64,000 nt of DNA from Bartonella sp. M0177. GTDB lineage: Bacteria > Pseudomonadota > Alphaproteobacteria > Rhizobiales > Rhizobiaceae. Made by a program: the position numbers and the translations under genes. Below, one piece after another: positions 35,835 through 48,751 of this stretch. The DNA lies in NCBI RefSeq assembly GCF_016102285.1, contig NZ_JACFOY010000001.1, forward strand, positions 496,001 to 560,000, given 5' to 3'. Under the pieces are notes generated by a model. That model ran no database searches, was not told the origin of the DNA, and saw only the letters and a list, made by a program, of their open reading frames with translations. Position 1 is the stretch's first letter; every line of letters starts with the position of its first letter.

Positions 35835-36974
35835 ATGACCGGATGTGAAATAACAGCCAATGCAATCAGAGAATTTTTTGGCAATAATCATCTACAAACT
35901 GTTTCAATTCCGATTTTGCAACCGGCTGAACCGTTTTTGGATATGGCAGGAGAAGATTTGCGCCGTCGCATTTTCATGACCGAAAATGAAAATGGCGACA
36001 GTCTGTGCTTGCGGCCCGAATTTACAATTCCTGTCTGTATCGAGCATATTAAAACAGGCGCAACAACGCCACGTCGCTATGCTTATATCGGCGAAGTTTT
36101 CAGGCAAAGCCGCGCGGGCGAAAACGGCTTTTATCAGGCAGGCATTGAAGATTTGGGAGATGTCGATGAGGCAAATGCCGATGCACGCTCACTTCATGAT
36201 GCGTCGGCCTTATTACAGCATATATCGACAAATATCGACTATACCATATTCCTGGGCGATCAAAATGTTTTTGCTTCTGTGCTTCAGGGATTGGGGCTTG
36301 TTCCGACATGGCAAAAAAGGCTGTTGCGCAGTTTCGGTAATGCCAAACAATTACGCGATCTTTTGCATATTCTGGCGGAACCGAAAAGCGAACAAAGCTT
36401 GCCGGACAATCTTATGAAGCTTGTCGAGGCTCAAGATGAGACGGCATTGACAAATTACATAGAGGAAGAAATGCTTGATGCGGGCATTTCCCCGTCTGCA
36501 GGACGCAGTCCGACAGAAATTGCAAGAAGGCTGTTGGAAAAACAGCTTTTATCTTCAGTAAAACTCACAAAACCGGTTCTTGAAGCTTTGGAAGAATTTT
36601 TGGCAATTCGTTTGAGCCTCAATGACGCGGAAGACGCACTTTTTGATTTCGGGAAAAAATATGAATTGGTGAGCGATCAATTTCTGATGCCGTTCAAAGC
36701 AAGAAATCGCGCTTTTTTAAATAATGGGATCAAGCTTGAAGCTGTTGAATATGACGCAGCATTCGGCCGCCCGCTTGACTATTATACCGGTTTTGTTTTT
36801 GAAATTCGCCGGAAAAGTGGTGATGTTGTCATTGGTGGTGGACGTTATAATCGTTTGATGACAATGCTGGGTGCCGATCGCCCGATACCGGCTGTCGGTT
36901 TTTCGGTTTGGCTTGACAGGCTCATGAAGAATGAAGAAAGCCCCATCGGGTTTCAAAAGGGGCAAGGGAAATAG
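35835..36974 (+). CDS. hisZ: ATP phosphoribosyltransferase regulatory subunit HisZ
   Basis: A 379-residue HisRS-like protein without the anticodon domain. It keeps [43 protein letters not shown] and [12 protein letters not shown]. HisZ lacks aminoacylation and binds short HisG to allow allosteric control by histidine. I use ATG 35835; GTG 35817 overlapping the hisS stop (TAGTG) is possible and would add six residues. hisG follows after two bases. Confidence 0.93.
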   Translation: MTGCEITANAIREFFGNNHLQTVSIPILQPAEPFLDMAGEDLRRRIFMTENENGDSLCLRPEFTIPVCIEHIKTGATTPRRYAYIGEVFRQSRAGENGFYQAGIEDLGDVDEANADARSLHDASALLQHISTNIDYTIFLGDQNVFASVLQGLGLVPTWQKRLLRSFGNAKQLRDLLHILAEPKSEQSLPDNLMKLVEAQDETALTNYIEEEMLDAGISPSAGRSPTEIARRLLEKQLLSSVKLTKPVLEALEEFLAIRLSLNDAEDALFDFGKKYELVSDQFLMPFKARNRAFLNNGIKLEAVEYDAAFGRPLDYYTGFVFEIRRKSGDVVIGGGRYNRLMTMLGADRPIPAVGFSVWLDRLMKNEESPIGFQKGQGK

Positions 36975-36976
36975 TC

Positions 36977-37678
36977 ATGACAATTACACTTGCACTTCCC
37001 TCTAAAGGCCGTCTTAAAGATAAGACATTGAAGACATTGAAAGATGCCGGGTACGAGATTGTTCTTGGCGATAATGACCGGAACTATCGGGCGGCCGTTG
37101 CCAATGACAAGAATATCGATATTCTTTTTCTATCGGCTTCCGAGATTGCCCGCGAACTCGGCTACGGGAATGTTGATCTCGGGGTTACAGGGCAAGATTT
37201 GATAAATGAAACTCTGGCTCATCCGGAAACAAAAGTAAAAGTTGAAGTTCCGCTCGGTTTCGGTTTTGCCGATGTCGTGGTCGCTGTTCCTGATGTCTGG
37301 CATGATGTTGTGACAATGGCCGACCTTGATGACGTTGCAGCCGAATTTCGTCAAAGGCATGGGAGGCGACTTCGTATTGCAACAAAATTCTGGCGTTTGA
37401 CACAGCAGTTTTTTTCACAAAAACACGGAATACAGGTTTATCGCATTGTTGAAAGCTTAGGTGCAACTGAAGGGGCACCGGCGGCCGGTTCGGCTGATAT
37501 GATTGTCGATATAACCTCTACCGGAGAGACGCTCAGGGCAAACAAGCTCAAGATATTGGAAGACGGGGTTATATTGAAGTCGCAGGCATCGCTCGTTTCG
37601 GCATTAAGAAGCCGCGAGAAGACTGAAGTTCAAGAAGTTATCAAAAAATTGCGCAAAATTGTTCCCGCTCAAAACTGA
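36977..37678 (+). CDS. hisG: ATP phosphoribosyltransferase, short form
   Basis: A 233-residue catalytic subunit for the first step of histidine synthesis. It has [10 protein letters not shown], the signature [19 protein letters not shown] and lacks the C-terminal regulatory domain of long HisG, so it needs HisZ, encoded just upstream. The presence of hisZG implies that this organism keeps histidine synthesis. Confidence 0.96.
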   Translation: MTITLALPSKGRLKDKTLKTLKDAGYEIVLGDNDRNYRAAVANDKNIDILFLSASEIARELGYGNVDLGVTGQDLINETLAHPETKVKVEVPLGFGFADVVVAVPDVWHDVVTMADLDDVAAEFRQRHGRRLRIATKFWRLTQQFFSQKHGIQVYRIVESLGATEGAPAAGSADMIVDITSTGETLRANKLKILEDGVILKSQASLVSALRSREKTEVQEVIKKLRKIVPAQN

Positions 37679-37719
37679 AATTCGAACGAGATTGATTGCG
37701 GAAACTTGTTTTTGGTAAA

Positions 37720-37896
37720 TCAAACGATCGCATCCAGAGCATCGATGCCTGTCATATCGAAAAATATAAATGTCATAAAGACAAGTAATATCACAAGGAT
37801 AACGGCTGCAATCAGCAAAACAAAAAAACGTGATCTTATACGGCGTTTTTCTATTGATGCCGGATCGGAACTATTGGCTTTGAGATTAGTCGTCAT
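37720..37896 (-). CDS. Small one-TM membrane protein, 58 residues
   Basis: A 59-codon frame beginning with ATG at 37896, eleven bases inside the end of the neighbouring RHH-like gene. A basic N-terminal region (IEKRRIRSR) precedes a hydrophobic segment at about 24-47 (FFVLLIAAVILVILLVFMTF) and a short acidic tail. Sequence and codon use look like a true membrane protein. The ribosome binding site is weak, so translation is probably coupled to the upstream gene. Function unknown. Confidence 0.62.
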   Translation of the reverse strand: MTTNLKANSSDPASIEKRRIRSRFFVLLIAAVILVILLVFMTFIFFDMTGIDALDAIV

Positions 37897-38083
37897 TGCT
37901 GGAGTTCAAACGGTCCGGACTGGTTCCTATACCCGGTTCTCGACCCATATAGCCCAATTCCTGAAGCGATTTTTTTAGAAAAAATTCGACAGCTTCAGCT
38001 TCACTTTTTATTTTATGATTATCACGCAGGAAATTTTGCAAGGCTGTCAATGTCTGTGCGTCAAGATTGAACGAAATACCCAT
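37886..38083 (-). CDS. Small ribbon-helix-helix-like protein, 65 residues
   Basis: ATG 38083 has aagagg seven bases upstream. The sequence MGISFNLDAQTLTALQNFLR followed by KSEAEAVEFFLKKSLQELGY has the beta-helix-helix pattern of RHH (Arc/MetJ) regulators. The C-terminal tail (from GREPGIG on) is polar. It overlaps a one-TM gene by eleven bases. This could be a small regulator or an antitoxin-like partner. A longer frame to 38116 would run into the terminator of the peroxiredoxin gene. Confidence 0.62.
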   Translation of the reverse strand: MGISFNLDAQTLTALQNFLRDNHKIKSEAEAVEFFLKKSLQELGYMGREPGIGTSPDRLNSSNDD

Positions 38084-38100
38084 ATAGACCTCTTGAATAA

Positions 38101-38132
38101 AAAAAGGCCCCTGCAAAGATATGCAGGAGCCT
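38101..38132 (-). terminator. Rho-independent terminator after the peroxiredoxin gene
   Basis: On the minus strand ggctcctgca pairs with tgcaggggcc (38121-38130 and 38105-38114) around a six-base loop, followed by a run of seven T. It ends the peroxiredoxin transcript just before the small RHH-like gene. Confidence 0.8.
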
Positions 38133-38141
38133 TGATTGATA

Positions 38142-38672
38142 TTATTTCTCGCCCTTGAGGACTTTCAAAATGTTCTGTGGTGAAGATTCACCATAAGGAT
38201 CGGTTTCGCAATTATCCGAGAAACCTTTTTCCTCAAACCATTTTTCAACAACGCCATCATTAACGACAGCAGCATAACGCCATGAACGCATGCCAAAACC
38301 CAGATTGGATTTGTTGACGAGCATACCCATTTTACGGGTGAATTCGCCATTGCCATCAGGAATAAGCTTGATGTGCTGCAATTTGTTGTGTCTGCCCCAA
38401 GCATTCATAACGAAGGCATCATTGACAGCAAGGCAATAGACTTCATCAATGCCAAGTTTCTTGAATTCCGGATAAAGTTTTTCAAAATCCGGCAACTGAT
38501 AGGTTGAGCATGTTGGGGTAAATGCGCCCGGCAAGGAGAACAATACTACGCGCTTGCCCTTGAAATATTCATCTGTGTTGACATCTTGCCAACGGAACGG
38601 GTTTGAACCCCCAATAGATTCATCACGTACACGCGTATGGAATGTTACATTTGGAACTTTTTGTCCGATCAT
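38142..38672 (-). CDS. Peroxiredoxin, Prx5 type
   Basis: A 176-residue peroxiredoxin. The peroxidatic cysteine is in SLPGAFTPTCSTYQLP, with P-x3-T-x2-C as in Prx5/AhpE-like enzymes. A second cysteine in FSDNCETDPYG near the C-terminus could be the resolving residue. It reduces hydroperoxides using thioredoxin, glutaredoxin or glutathione. It is monocistronic, with a strong terminator directly downstream. Confidence 0.92.
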   Translation of the reverse strand: MIGQKVPNVTFHTRVRDESIGGSNPFRWQDVNTDEYFKGKRVVLFSLPGAFTPTCSTYQLPDFEKLYPEFKKLGIDEVYCLAVNDAFVMNAWGRHNKLQHIKLIPDGNGEFTRKMGMLVNKSNLGFGMRSWRYAAVVNDGVVEKWFEEKGFSDNCETDPYGESSPQNILKVLKGEK

Positions 38673-38833
38673 TAATTTGCTCCTGTATTTTTATATCCTT
38701 CGGCCTGTCCGATAAGGCAGGCAGTGTGAGCCGGAATTCACATAAGAAAGGTAAGAGATCGGTCGTTAACTTGCAAGCTCGCCCCCGAAAGATTGATAAT
38801 TTTACACTCGATATTTTTGGTTAATCGCTTTAA

Positions 38834-40498
<1,665 letters not shown>

Positions 40499-40621
40499 GA
40501 ATAGAGTGGTATGAGTTCAGGAAGGGCTGTCACACTCGGATAATCGATTGGATAATTGCTTTTTCAGGCAATATCCATTTTGCACTGACAGGCTTTTCAA
40601 AAATTTATAAAGAAATATAAC

Positions 40622-40653
40622 AAAAAGCCCTGTAAATTATTACAGGGCTTTTT
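40622..40653. terminator. Bidirectional terminator between pgm and fumC
   Basis: A 14-bp perfect stem (aaaaagccctgtaa at 40622-40635, ttacagggcttttt at 40640-40653) with a four-base loop gives T runs in both directions. It serves the convergent pgm and fumC genes. Confidence 0.88.
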
Positions 40654-40706
40654 GAATTAAAGAAGTAACAAACAAACCGGAACGATAAACGTTCGTTTGG
40701 TTTAAC

Positions 40707-42095
40707 TCATTTCGGATGGATCATATTTTCCGGTTTGACCAGACGATTATAATCAGCCTCGGATACACCGGCCTTTAAAGCTTCTTCGCGCAGTGTTGTG
40801 CCGTTTTTATGGGCAGTTTTTGCGATTTTTGCAGCTTTGTCATAACCGATTGCCGGAGCAAGTGCAGTGACCAGCATCAAGGATTTTTCGAGAAGGTCAT
40901 GAATGCGTGCTTCATTGGCTTTGATGCCTTTTACGCAATGATCTGCGAAAGAAACCATGCATTCCGACAAAATCTTGATGGATTGCAAAACATTGAATGC
41001 GATAACCGGTTTATAGACATTGAGTTCGAAATGTCCCTGACTTGCGGCAACAGTAATCGTTGTTTCATTGCCAAACACCTGACAGGCAACCATTGTCATC
41101 GCTTCGCATTGCGTCGGGTTGACTTTGCCTGGCATGATTGAAGAACCGGGCTCGTTTTCCGGTAAGCTCAATTCACCAAGTCCGCAGCGGGGACCGGAGC
41201 CCAAAAGGCGGATATCATTGGCAATTTTGAACAGATCGGTCGCCAAAGCGTTGAGGCTGCCGTGGAAATTGGTAATTGCTCCATGGCTTGCCAAAGCTTC
41301 GAATTTGTTATCGGCCGTTTCGAATGCAATACCTGTAATGTCGGTTACCGCTTCGACAAAATCCTTGTCGAAACCGATCGGAGCATTCAAACCGGTACCG
41401 ACTGCCGTACCACCTTGGGCAAGTTTGAGAACGTCTTGCAGTGCTGCCTCGATGCGTTTTCTGTTATGTTCAAGTGCTGCACGGTAACCGGAAAATTCCT
41501 GTCCCAGCGTAATCGGGGTGGCATCCTGTGTGTGGGTGCGACCGATTTTGATAATTTTGGAAAATTCTTTTTCCTTGTCCTTCAATGCAATCGTCAGATG
41601 GTCAATTGCCGGAAAAAGTTTATTGATGGTCTCTAAAGCTGCCGAGATATGAATGGCGGTCGGAAACGAGTCGTTTGATGATTGGCTCATATTGACGTGG
41701 TCATTGGGGTGAACAGGTTTTTTGGAACCCATTTCTCCGCCGAGCATCTCGATAGCACGGTTGGCAATGACTTCATTGACATTCATATTGGTTTGCGTAC
41801 CCGAGCCGGTCTGCCAGACGACGAGTGGAAAATTGTCGTCGAGTTTGCCGTCAATGACTTCATCGGCTGCTGCAATAATTGCTTTTCCCAACTCTGGCGA
41901 AAGCTTTTTAGCTTTCATATTAGCCATGGCTGCGGCTTTTTTGATAAGCCCCAAGGCATGAATGAGCGGGAGAGGCTGCCTTTCGCCGCCGATTTTGAAA
42001 TTGTGCAAAGAGCGTTCTGTTTGTGCCCCCCAATAATGGTCAGCAGGAACCTCGATCGGACCGAATGTATCCGTTTCTGTGCGGGTCTTTACCAT
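40707..42095 (-). CDS. fumC: Class II fumarate hydratase
   Basis: A 462-residue fumarase C of the TCA cycle. The signature [15 protein letters not shown] carries the catalytic serine loop. [21 protein letters not shown] and [19 protein letters not shown] are conserved substrate-binding regions (read in parts). The iron-independent class suits aerobic or oxidative conditions. Monocistronic. Confidence 0.96.
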   Translation of the reverse strand: MVKTRTETDTFGPIEVPADHYWGAQTERSLHNFKIGGERQPLPLIHALGLIKKAAAMANMKAKKLSPELGKAIIAAADEVIDGKLDDNFPLVVWQTGSGTQTNMNVNEVIANRAIEMLGGEMGSKKPVHPNDHVNMSQSSNDSFPTAIHISAALETINKLFPAIDHLTIALKDKEKEFSKIIKIGRTHTQDATPITLGQEFSGYRAALEHNRKRIEAALQDVLKLAQGGTAVGTGLNAPIGFDKDFVEAVTDITGIAFETADNKFEALASHGAITNFHGSLNALATDLFKIANDIRLLGSGPRCGLGELSLPENEPGSSIMPGKVNPTQCEAMTMVACQVFGNETTITVAASQGHFELNVYKPVIAFNVLQSIKILSECMVSFADHCVKGIKANEARIHDLLEKSLMLVTALAPAIGYDKAAKIAKTAHKNGTTLREEALKAGVSEADYNRLVKPENMIHPK

Positions 42096-42534
42096 GATAA
42101 AACTCCTCTGTGGTTGACGTGACGATAGACCAAGAGAGCCATTGAGAAAAGGCCTTAACAGGATGAGATCTATTTCTTGAACGTGTTTTTAAACATATTT
42201 TGGTGAGGGAAAAACGAAGTTTGGAATAAAACATAAAAGACCGTAATTGGATTGTTCAAATCTGGCGGATTTTTCCCTGATATTTTGACTTCGCGTGGCA
42301 AAAATGCGGTTAAAACAAAGGATTGAGATAAAACCGGATTTTTTTAACGGGGAGGAGAAGATAAACGAACGGGAACCATCTCCGGTTAACCGAACAATTT
42401 CTAAATCAGCTTGTCGAATATCCCTATCGGATGAATTGTTTTTTACGTTTTAAAATCGGAATGCTGAAAATCTAACCACTGAAATAATATTGGCGAAATT
42501 GTTATTCGCGCGTTTTATTATGATTTGAAATAAA
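42096..42534. other. Intergenic region between fumC and groEL
   Basis: AT-rich spacer carrying the fumC promoter. The only structured element seen is a ten-base palindrome cggttaaccg at 42383-42392. No reading frame is convincing. Confidence 0.35.
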
Positions 42535-42554
42535 AACGGGCCCGAAGGCCCGTT
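42535..42554 (-). terminator. UUCG-loop terminator of groESL
   Basis: On the minus strand aacgggcc-ttcg-ggcccgtt forms an 8-bp stem with a UUCG tetraloop, followed by tttatt. It is 23 bases after the groEL stop. Confidence 0.9.
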
Positions 42555-42577
42555 CAATAAGAGTGTTTTGAACTTTC

Positions 42578-44212
<1,635 letters not shown>

Positions 44213-44272
44213 TTAATATCTCCTTGGGAATTATCCCGGAATTGTTTTTTAAAATTTATGGGAAAATGGCTA

Positions 44273-44569
44273 TCAGCCGAGAATACCCATAATGTCGGAT
44301 TCTTTCATAATCAGAACGTCTTCGCCATCAAGCTTGACTTCCGTTCCTGACCATTTGCCAAAGAGAACGCGGTCGCCTGCTTTAACGTCAAGAGCAACGA
44401 GCTTGCCGCTTTCATCACGTGCACCCGGACCAACAGCGAGAACTTCGCCTTCCTGTGGCTTTTCTTTGGCTGTATCAGGGATGATGATCCCACCTGCGGT
44501 TTTTTCTTCTGATTCAACCCGACGAACGACTACGCGATCGTGTAATGGGCGGAATTTGGTTTTTGCCAT
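44273..44569 (-). CDS. groES: Co-chaperonin GroES
   Basis: A 98-residue GroES. It begins [13 protein letters not shown] and contains the mobile loop [19 protein letters not shown] and [20 protein letters not shown]. It caps the GroEL cavity. First gene of the groESL operon under CIRCE. Confidence 0.97.
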   Translation of the reverse strand: MAKTKFRPLHDRVVVRRVESEEKTAGGIIIPDTAKEKPQEGEVLAVGPGARDESGKLVALDVKAGDRVLFGKWSGTEVKLDGEDVLIMKESDIMGILG

Positions 44570-44631
44570 GTCTTGAACCCTTAATATGTTTAACTTTAAT
44601 TAAACTCGATTTGGTTGAGGTATTTCCTCGA

Positions 44632-44658
44632 TTAGCACTCTCGATGTCCGAGTGCTAA
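44632..44658 (-). promoter_or_regulatory. CIRCE operator (HrcA site) of groESL
   Basis: TTAGCACTC-N9-GAGTGCTAA: arms at 44632-44640 and 44650-44658 match the CIRCE consensus perfectly. HrcA binds this element and represses groESL until heat or misfolded protein titrates GroEL. It lies 63 bases upstream of groES. Confidence 0.97.
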
Positions 44659-44668
44659 CTCATGAGAA

Positions 44669-44697
44669 CAGATAAAAATTGCCCCTTATAATGTCAA
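44669..44697 (-). promoter_or_regulatory. groESL promoter
   Basis: On the minus strand TTGACA (44697-44692) and TATCTG (44674-44669) are separated by 17 bases. The CIRCE element begins ten bases downstream, overlapping the expected start of transcription. The CTTGACA box could also be read by an RpoH-type sigma factor. Confidence 0.7.
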
Positions 44698-45153
44698 GAA
44701 GGTGGTTTTAATTTTTTAGTGAATTGGCTTCTAAGGACTTTTTTCCTTCAAGCCGAAAAGCCGCTCGCAAAAAGCCACATTTTGTCAAAAATCGACTAAA
44801 AAGAGATCGGGCAACGTTTATAGAATGCGGCCCGATCGAGTTTGTTTCGTGGAGCAAAAAATTTGAAACAAATATATAAGATTCAATGTGTTAAACACAT
44901 GGGACGTAAAACAGTTCACCTCACGTTTTAATGTTTTATCTCTGCGTCAAGAAAGAAACAGGCTTTAACATTGTGAGCCAGAATAGCCGCTCAAATGAGG
45001 AGAAAACAGCCATTGATAAAATTTGTTTTCTCCCCGTGAGAAAGATTCAAAAACTGTGCGAAAGGTTAAAAAACGAATTATTCACAAGAACAGTTGATCC
45101 GATGGTTATATTTTCGACTTTCTACTGTCAGGATTCGCTTTCAACTGGATCCG
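44698..45153. other. Intergenic region with one hairpin
   Basis: Between the groESL promoter and the nfu gene. An 8-bp inverted repeat gatcgggc/gcccgatc (44805-44812, 44830-44837) with a 17-base loop is the only structure seen. A 76-codon plus frame at 44931-45161 runs into the nfu gene and lacks a ribosome binding site. Confidence 0.4.
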
Positions 45154-45729
45154 TCAGGTAGGATATTCCTCTACACCTGCAACTTCCGGAACGAAATGGC
45201 GCAAAAGATTTTCTATCCCGTGTTTGAGGGTTGCTGTTGAAGCCGGACAACCGGAACAGGCACCCCGCATGTTCAGATAGACAACACCGTGCTCGAAACC
45301 GCGGAACGTGATATCACCACCATCATTGGCAACAGCGGGACGAACCCTCGTTTCGATAAGTTCCTTGATTGTGTCGACGAGATCTTTATCTTCTTCCGAG
45401 AAAAATTCTTCTCCGACCGGTACATCAGGCACATCATTGACATGCGCTGCCATTATCGGGCTATTGGACATGAAATGTTCCATAATAGTTCCCAATATTG
45501 CAGGTTTCAGATGCTGCCATTCCGTGTTGTCTTTTGTGACTGTGATGAAATCATAGCCGAAGAAAACGCCGGTAACACCGGGGATGGTGAAAAGTTTGGA
45601 AGCAAGAGGAGACCGTTCGGATGCGTCTTCTTTGTCGCGGAATTCGGCAACGCCTTCTTCCAATACAACCCGACCCGGCAGGAATTTTAGTGTTGCGGGA
45701 TTAGGCGTGGTTTCTGTCTGGATGAACAT
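45154..45729 (-). CDS. Nfu-type iron-sulfur cluster scaffold/carrier
   Basis: A 191-residue NFU1-like protein. The N-terminal Nfu domain starts MFIQTETTPNPATLKFLPGR, and the C-terminal NifU domain has GACSGCPASTATLKHGIENLL with the CxxC that binds a 4Fe-4S cluster. It delivers clusters to client enzymes. Located near uspA and trpS, an arrangement I recall from other Rhizobiales. Confidence 0.94.
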   Translation of the reverse strand: MFIQTETTPNPATLKFLPGRVVLEEGVAEFRDKEDASERSPLASKLFTIPGVTGVFFGYDFITVTKDNTEWQHLKPAILGTIMEHFMSNSPIMAAHVNDVPDVPVGEEFFSEEDKDLVDTIKELIETRVRPAVANDGGDITFRGFEHGVVYLNMRGACSGCPASTATLKHGIENLLRHFVPEVAGVEEYPT

Positions 45730-45899
45730 ATAATTTCCTTTTCATGGTCAAGGCATGCAAGGTGCATTATTCAATTACCTTCTATATGCTGCTTTAAGGA
45801 ACAAAAATTCAAGAGGCAAGTCGCGCCTTCAAAATGATATTACAGTGAGGAGCTTCTTTTTACGAAAAATTTTTGTTTCTAACGTGGAAGAAAAGCTGG

Positions 45900-46391
45900 T
45901 CAGGCAACGGAATCGATGTCTTCCGCACTCAAACCATCGGGAATAATTGTAACAGGAATGGGAAACGCGCTTCCCTTTGCCGCAATGGACTGCACAAGAG
46001 GCCCCGGTCCTTCTGCACCCGAGCCGGCCGCAAGCACAAGAACCGCAATATCCTGATCGTTTTCGATAAGCTTGACGATTTCAGCAGCCTTTTGCCCCTC
46101 GCAAATTTTGGTTTCCGTCTCTATTCCCAGATTTTCCCTTACCTCTGCAGAAATTGCCGATAAGGTCTGGCGCGCCTGCTCATGGGATTCAGCGCGCATG
46201 ATATCGCCAACACCAAGGAAATGCTGGAATTCCGAACTGTCGATCACATAAAGCAGGATCAACCGCCCGCCGGTGTTTTTTGCCCGCCTTGATGCATAGG
46301 CGACAGCGCGGCGGCATTCCGGTGTTTCGTCGATAATTGCCAGAAATTTTCGTTTATGGCCGTATTGGCGGCTTAATCGTTTTGATAACAT
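45900..46391 (-). CDS. Universal stress protein UspA family
   Basis: A 163-residue Usp-fold protein. FLAIIDETPECRRAVAYASR opens the domain and VLVLAAGSGAEGPGPLVQSI carries a variant of the ATP-binding G-2x-G-9x-G(S/T) motif. It starts six bases after the stop of the HWE kinase gene and is almost certainly co-transcribed with it. A link between sensing and stress response is likely but untested. Confidence 0.88.
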   Translation of the reverse strand: MLSKRLSRQYGHKRKFLAIIDETPECRRAVAYASRRAKNTGGRLILLYVIDSSEFQHFLGVGDIMRAESHEQARQTLSAISAEVRENLGIETETKICEGQKAAEIVKLIENDQDIAVLVLAAGSGAEGPGPLVQSIAAKGSAFPIPVTIIPDGLSAEDIDSVA

Positions 46392-46397
46392 TTCGGT

Positions 46398-47486
46398 TCA
46401 CCTGCTGGCAGCATCATCGGGAGCAAGCTGAATATGGCATATTAGCCCCTCAGGCGCATAATCAATTTTCACGTCATTATGCGGATTGTAGCTCAAACTC
46501 CGTTCAATCAGGGTTGAACCGAAGCCCTTTTTATGATGGGAGGAAATTTCCGGTCCGTTGCTTTCGCTCCATTTCAGGTTGATAATTCCGTCTTTCGAGA
46601 GAGACCAGTTCACCGAAACATGACCGGAGGCAACCGAAAGTGCTCCGTATTTGATTGCATTGGTCATAAGCTCGTGAAGCGTTAAAGCAAGTGCCAGCGC
46701 CGCCTTTTCCGATACATTGACCTTGGGGCCATTGATTTTGATATTGCCATAAGTTTCCATGGCAATTGCCATGGTATTTTCAACAAGTACCTTAAGGTCG
46801 CTCTTTTTCCCGCTATCATCTTTCAAGGTACTTTGCGCCTCGGCAATGGCTCTGAGCCTTGCTCCCACTTTTTCGCTCGCACTTTTAAGATCGGAGCTGC
46901 TTTTGAGTGTTTGGGAAACCACAGCATTGACCATGGCGAGAATATTTTTAACGCGGTGGGCGGATTCGCCGGCGAGGATATGTAACTGGTTTTCGAAATT
47001 GATGCGTTCTGTGATATCAATGCCCTGAACATAGATACCGATAACCTCACCATCGCTATTCTTGATCGGTTGATGAATGAAATCGACATAATGTAAAACC
47101 GGTTCTTCGCTGCCCGGTCGTTCAATGAGAAGCGGAACACTTGCACCACGAAACGGCTCTTTGGTTTCCCAAACCTGATCAAGAAGAGCAATGAAGCCTT
47201 GTCGGGGAATTTCGGGCATGGCTTCAGCGACGGTGCGCCCGATTAATTCTCTGCTACCGACAAGTTCCATAAAAGCATTATTGACGAGATAAAAACGATG
47301 ATCCCGATTGAGCAACACAATGACAAAGCCAGGTGCCTGCTGGACAAGATCTTTTAAAAAATCGATTTCGGCAATAAAGCGGGAACGCTCGCCATCAAGC
47401 TTATCTTGGAACTCCGGCTTGGTAGTCTTGTTATTGTCTGTTTTTCTATTTTCTGTTTTTAAAGAAAATGTCACACAATATTCCAA
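46398..47486 (-). CDS. PAS-HWE family sensor histidine kinase
   Basis: A 362-residue soluble kinase. A PAS domain covers about 45-160 (FYLVNNAFMELVGSRELIGR). The HWE/HisKA_2 dimerisation box SAHRVKNILAMVNAVVSQTL carries H177. The ATPase has HELMTNAIKYGALS and the W-x-E motif in LKWSESNGPEI, which define HWE kinases. No membrane helix is present. The start is uncertain: TTG 47486 or GTG 47474, neither with a clear ribosome binding site. HWE kinases in this class often feed the PhyR general stress response; no response regulator is adjacent. Confidence 0.88.
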   Translation of the reverse strand: MEYCVTFSLKTENRKTDNNKTTKPEFQDKLDGERSRFIAEIDFLKDLVQQAPGFVIVLLNRDHRFYLVNNAFMELVGSRELIGRTVAEAMPEIPRQGFIALLDQVWETKEPFRGASVPLLIERPGSEEPVLHYVDFIHQPIKNSDGEVIGIYVQGIDITERINFENQLHILAGESAHRVKNILAMVNAVVSQTLKSSSDLKSASEKVGARLRAIAEAQSTLKDDSGKKSDLKVLVENTMAIAMETYGNIKINGPKVNVSEKAALALALTLHELMTNAIKYGALSVASGHVSVNWSLSKDGIINLKWSESNGPEISSHHKKGFGSTLIERSLSYNPHNDVKIDYAPEGLICHIQLAPDDAASR

Positions 47487-47609
47487 TCGAAAATTGACAC
47501 TATATCCAAATCTAGTGCAATTCGCCTTTTGTGCAAACTATTTTTGGCGGCGGACTTCAAGTTGAAGGTGCTTTTATTTAAAGCCCCTTCATCATCATTG
47601 TTTTGAAAC

Positions 47610-48686
47610 TCATCCTTGAAGGAAACCCACAATATCGCGGACATGCTTCATTGTGTCTTCGGCAAGAACGCTCGCACGTTCCGCTCCCTCTCTCAAGACC
47701 TGATCGATATAGGAAGGCTCGTTATTGAGGCGGCGCAATTCTTCCGTGACCGGCGATAATTTGCTGACAGCCAGATCTGCAAGTGCCGGTTTGAACTCGG
47801 AAAACTGTTTACCGGCAAATTCTTCTATGACAGCTTTTTTATCACTACCGGAAAGAGCAGCATAAATGCCTACGAGGTTATCGGCTTCCGGCCGGTTTTT
47901 CAGGCCCTCAACAGTGTCAGGCAATGGCTCTGAATCCGTTTTTGCCTTTTTGATTTTTTTGGAAATATCGTCAGCCGTGTCGATGAGGTTGATACGCGAC
48001 AAATCGGAGGGGTCGGATTTCGACATTTTTTTCGTACCGTCACGAAGTGACATGACACGTGTAGCGGAGCCGCCGATCAAACCTTCTGTGAGCGGGAAAA
48101 AGCCGTTGACTGTTTCGTCACCGACCTGCATTTCAACACCCACACCAAGTTCGGCAATGCGTTCGGAATAATCATTATTGAATTTTTGTGCGATGTCGCG
48201 GGTAAGCTCGATGTGCTGTTTCTGGTCTTCGCCGACAGGGACTTTTGTGGCGCGATAGACAAGAATGTCGGCAGCCATCAAACTTGGATAGGCAAAGAGG
48301 CCGAGAGATGCATTTTCACGATCTTTTCCCGCTTTGTCTTTAAACTGGGTCATGCGGTTCATCCAGCCGATACGGGCAACGCAATTGAAAATCCATGCAA
48401 GCTCTGCATGTTGATGAACGCGGGACTGGTTGAACACAATGTGACGTTTCGGGTCAATTCCGGCTGCCAGAAATGCTGCTGTCACTTCGCGCGTTGAACG
48501 CATGAGATCATGCGGGTCGGGGTTGACAGTGAGTGCATGCATATCAACCACGCAATAAATACATTCATAGTCTTTTTGCAATTCAACCCAACGCTTGATC
48601 GCACCGAGATAATTTCCCAGATGAAGATTTCCGGTAGCTTGAACTCCAGAAAAAACACGTTGTTTGAATGTGCTCATAATAGACAA
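47610..48686 (-). CDS. trpS: Tryptophanyl-tRNA synthetase
   Basis: A 358-residue class I synthetase. The HIGH-like motif is [10 protein letters not shown] and the KMSKS motif is [11 protein letters not shown]. It charges tRNA(Trp). ATG 48686 and an internal ATG nine bases later are both possible. It lies downstream of murJ on the same strand, in the glnD-murJ-trpS order familiar in Rhizobiales. Confidence 0.96.
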   Translation of the reverse strand: MSIMSTFKQRVFSGVQATGNLHLGNYLGAIKRWVELQKDYECIYCVVDMHALTVNPDPHDLMRSTREVTAAFLAAGIDPKRHIVFNQSRVHQHAELAWIFNCVARIGWMNRMTQFKDKAGKDRENASLGLFAYPSLMAADILVYRATKVPVGEDQKQHIELTRDIAQKFNNDYSERIAELGVGVEMQVGDETVNGFFPLTEGLIGGSATRVMSLRDGTKKMSKSDPSDLSRINLIDTADDISKKIKKAKTDSEPLPDTVEGLKNRPEADNLVGIYAALSGSDKKAVIEEFAGKQFSEFKPALADLAVSKLSPVTEELRRLNNEPSYIDQVLREGAERASVLAEDTMKHVRDIVGFLQG

Positions 48687-48751
48687 TCCGATCTTTCAAA
48701 AAATTATAACTGTTTGTGTCAAAGCTTTCTGTTGAAAGCAATTGAAAACCT

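Noticed and set aside
37706..37978. 90-codon plus frame after hisG
   Set aside because: It is antisense to the two overlapping small genes on the minus strand, which have better start signals and membrane-protein or RHH-like patterns.
44931..45161. 76-codon plus frame between groES and nfu
   Set aside because: No ribosome binding site; it runs into the nfu coding sequence.
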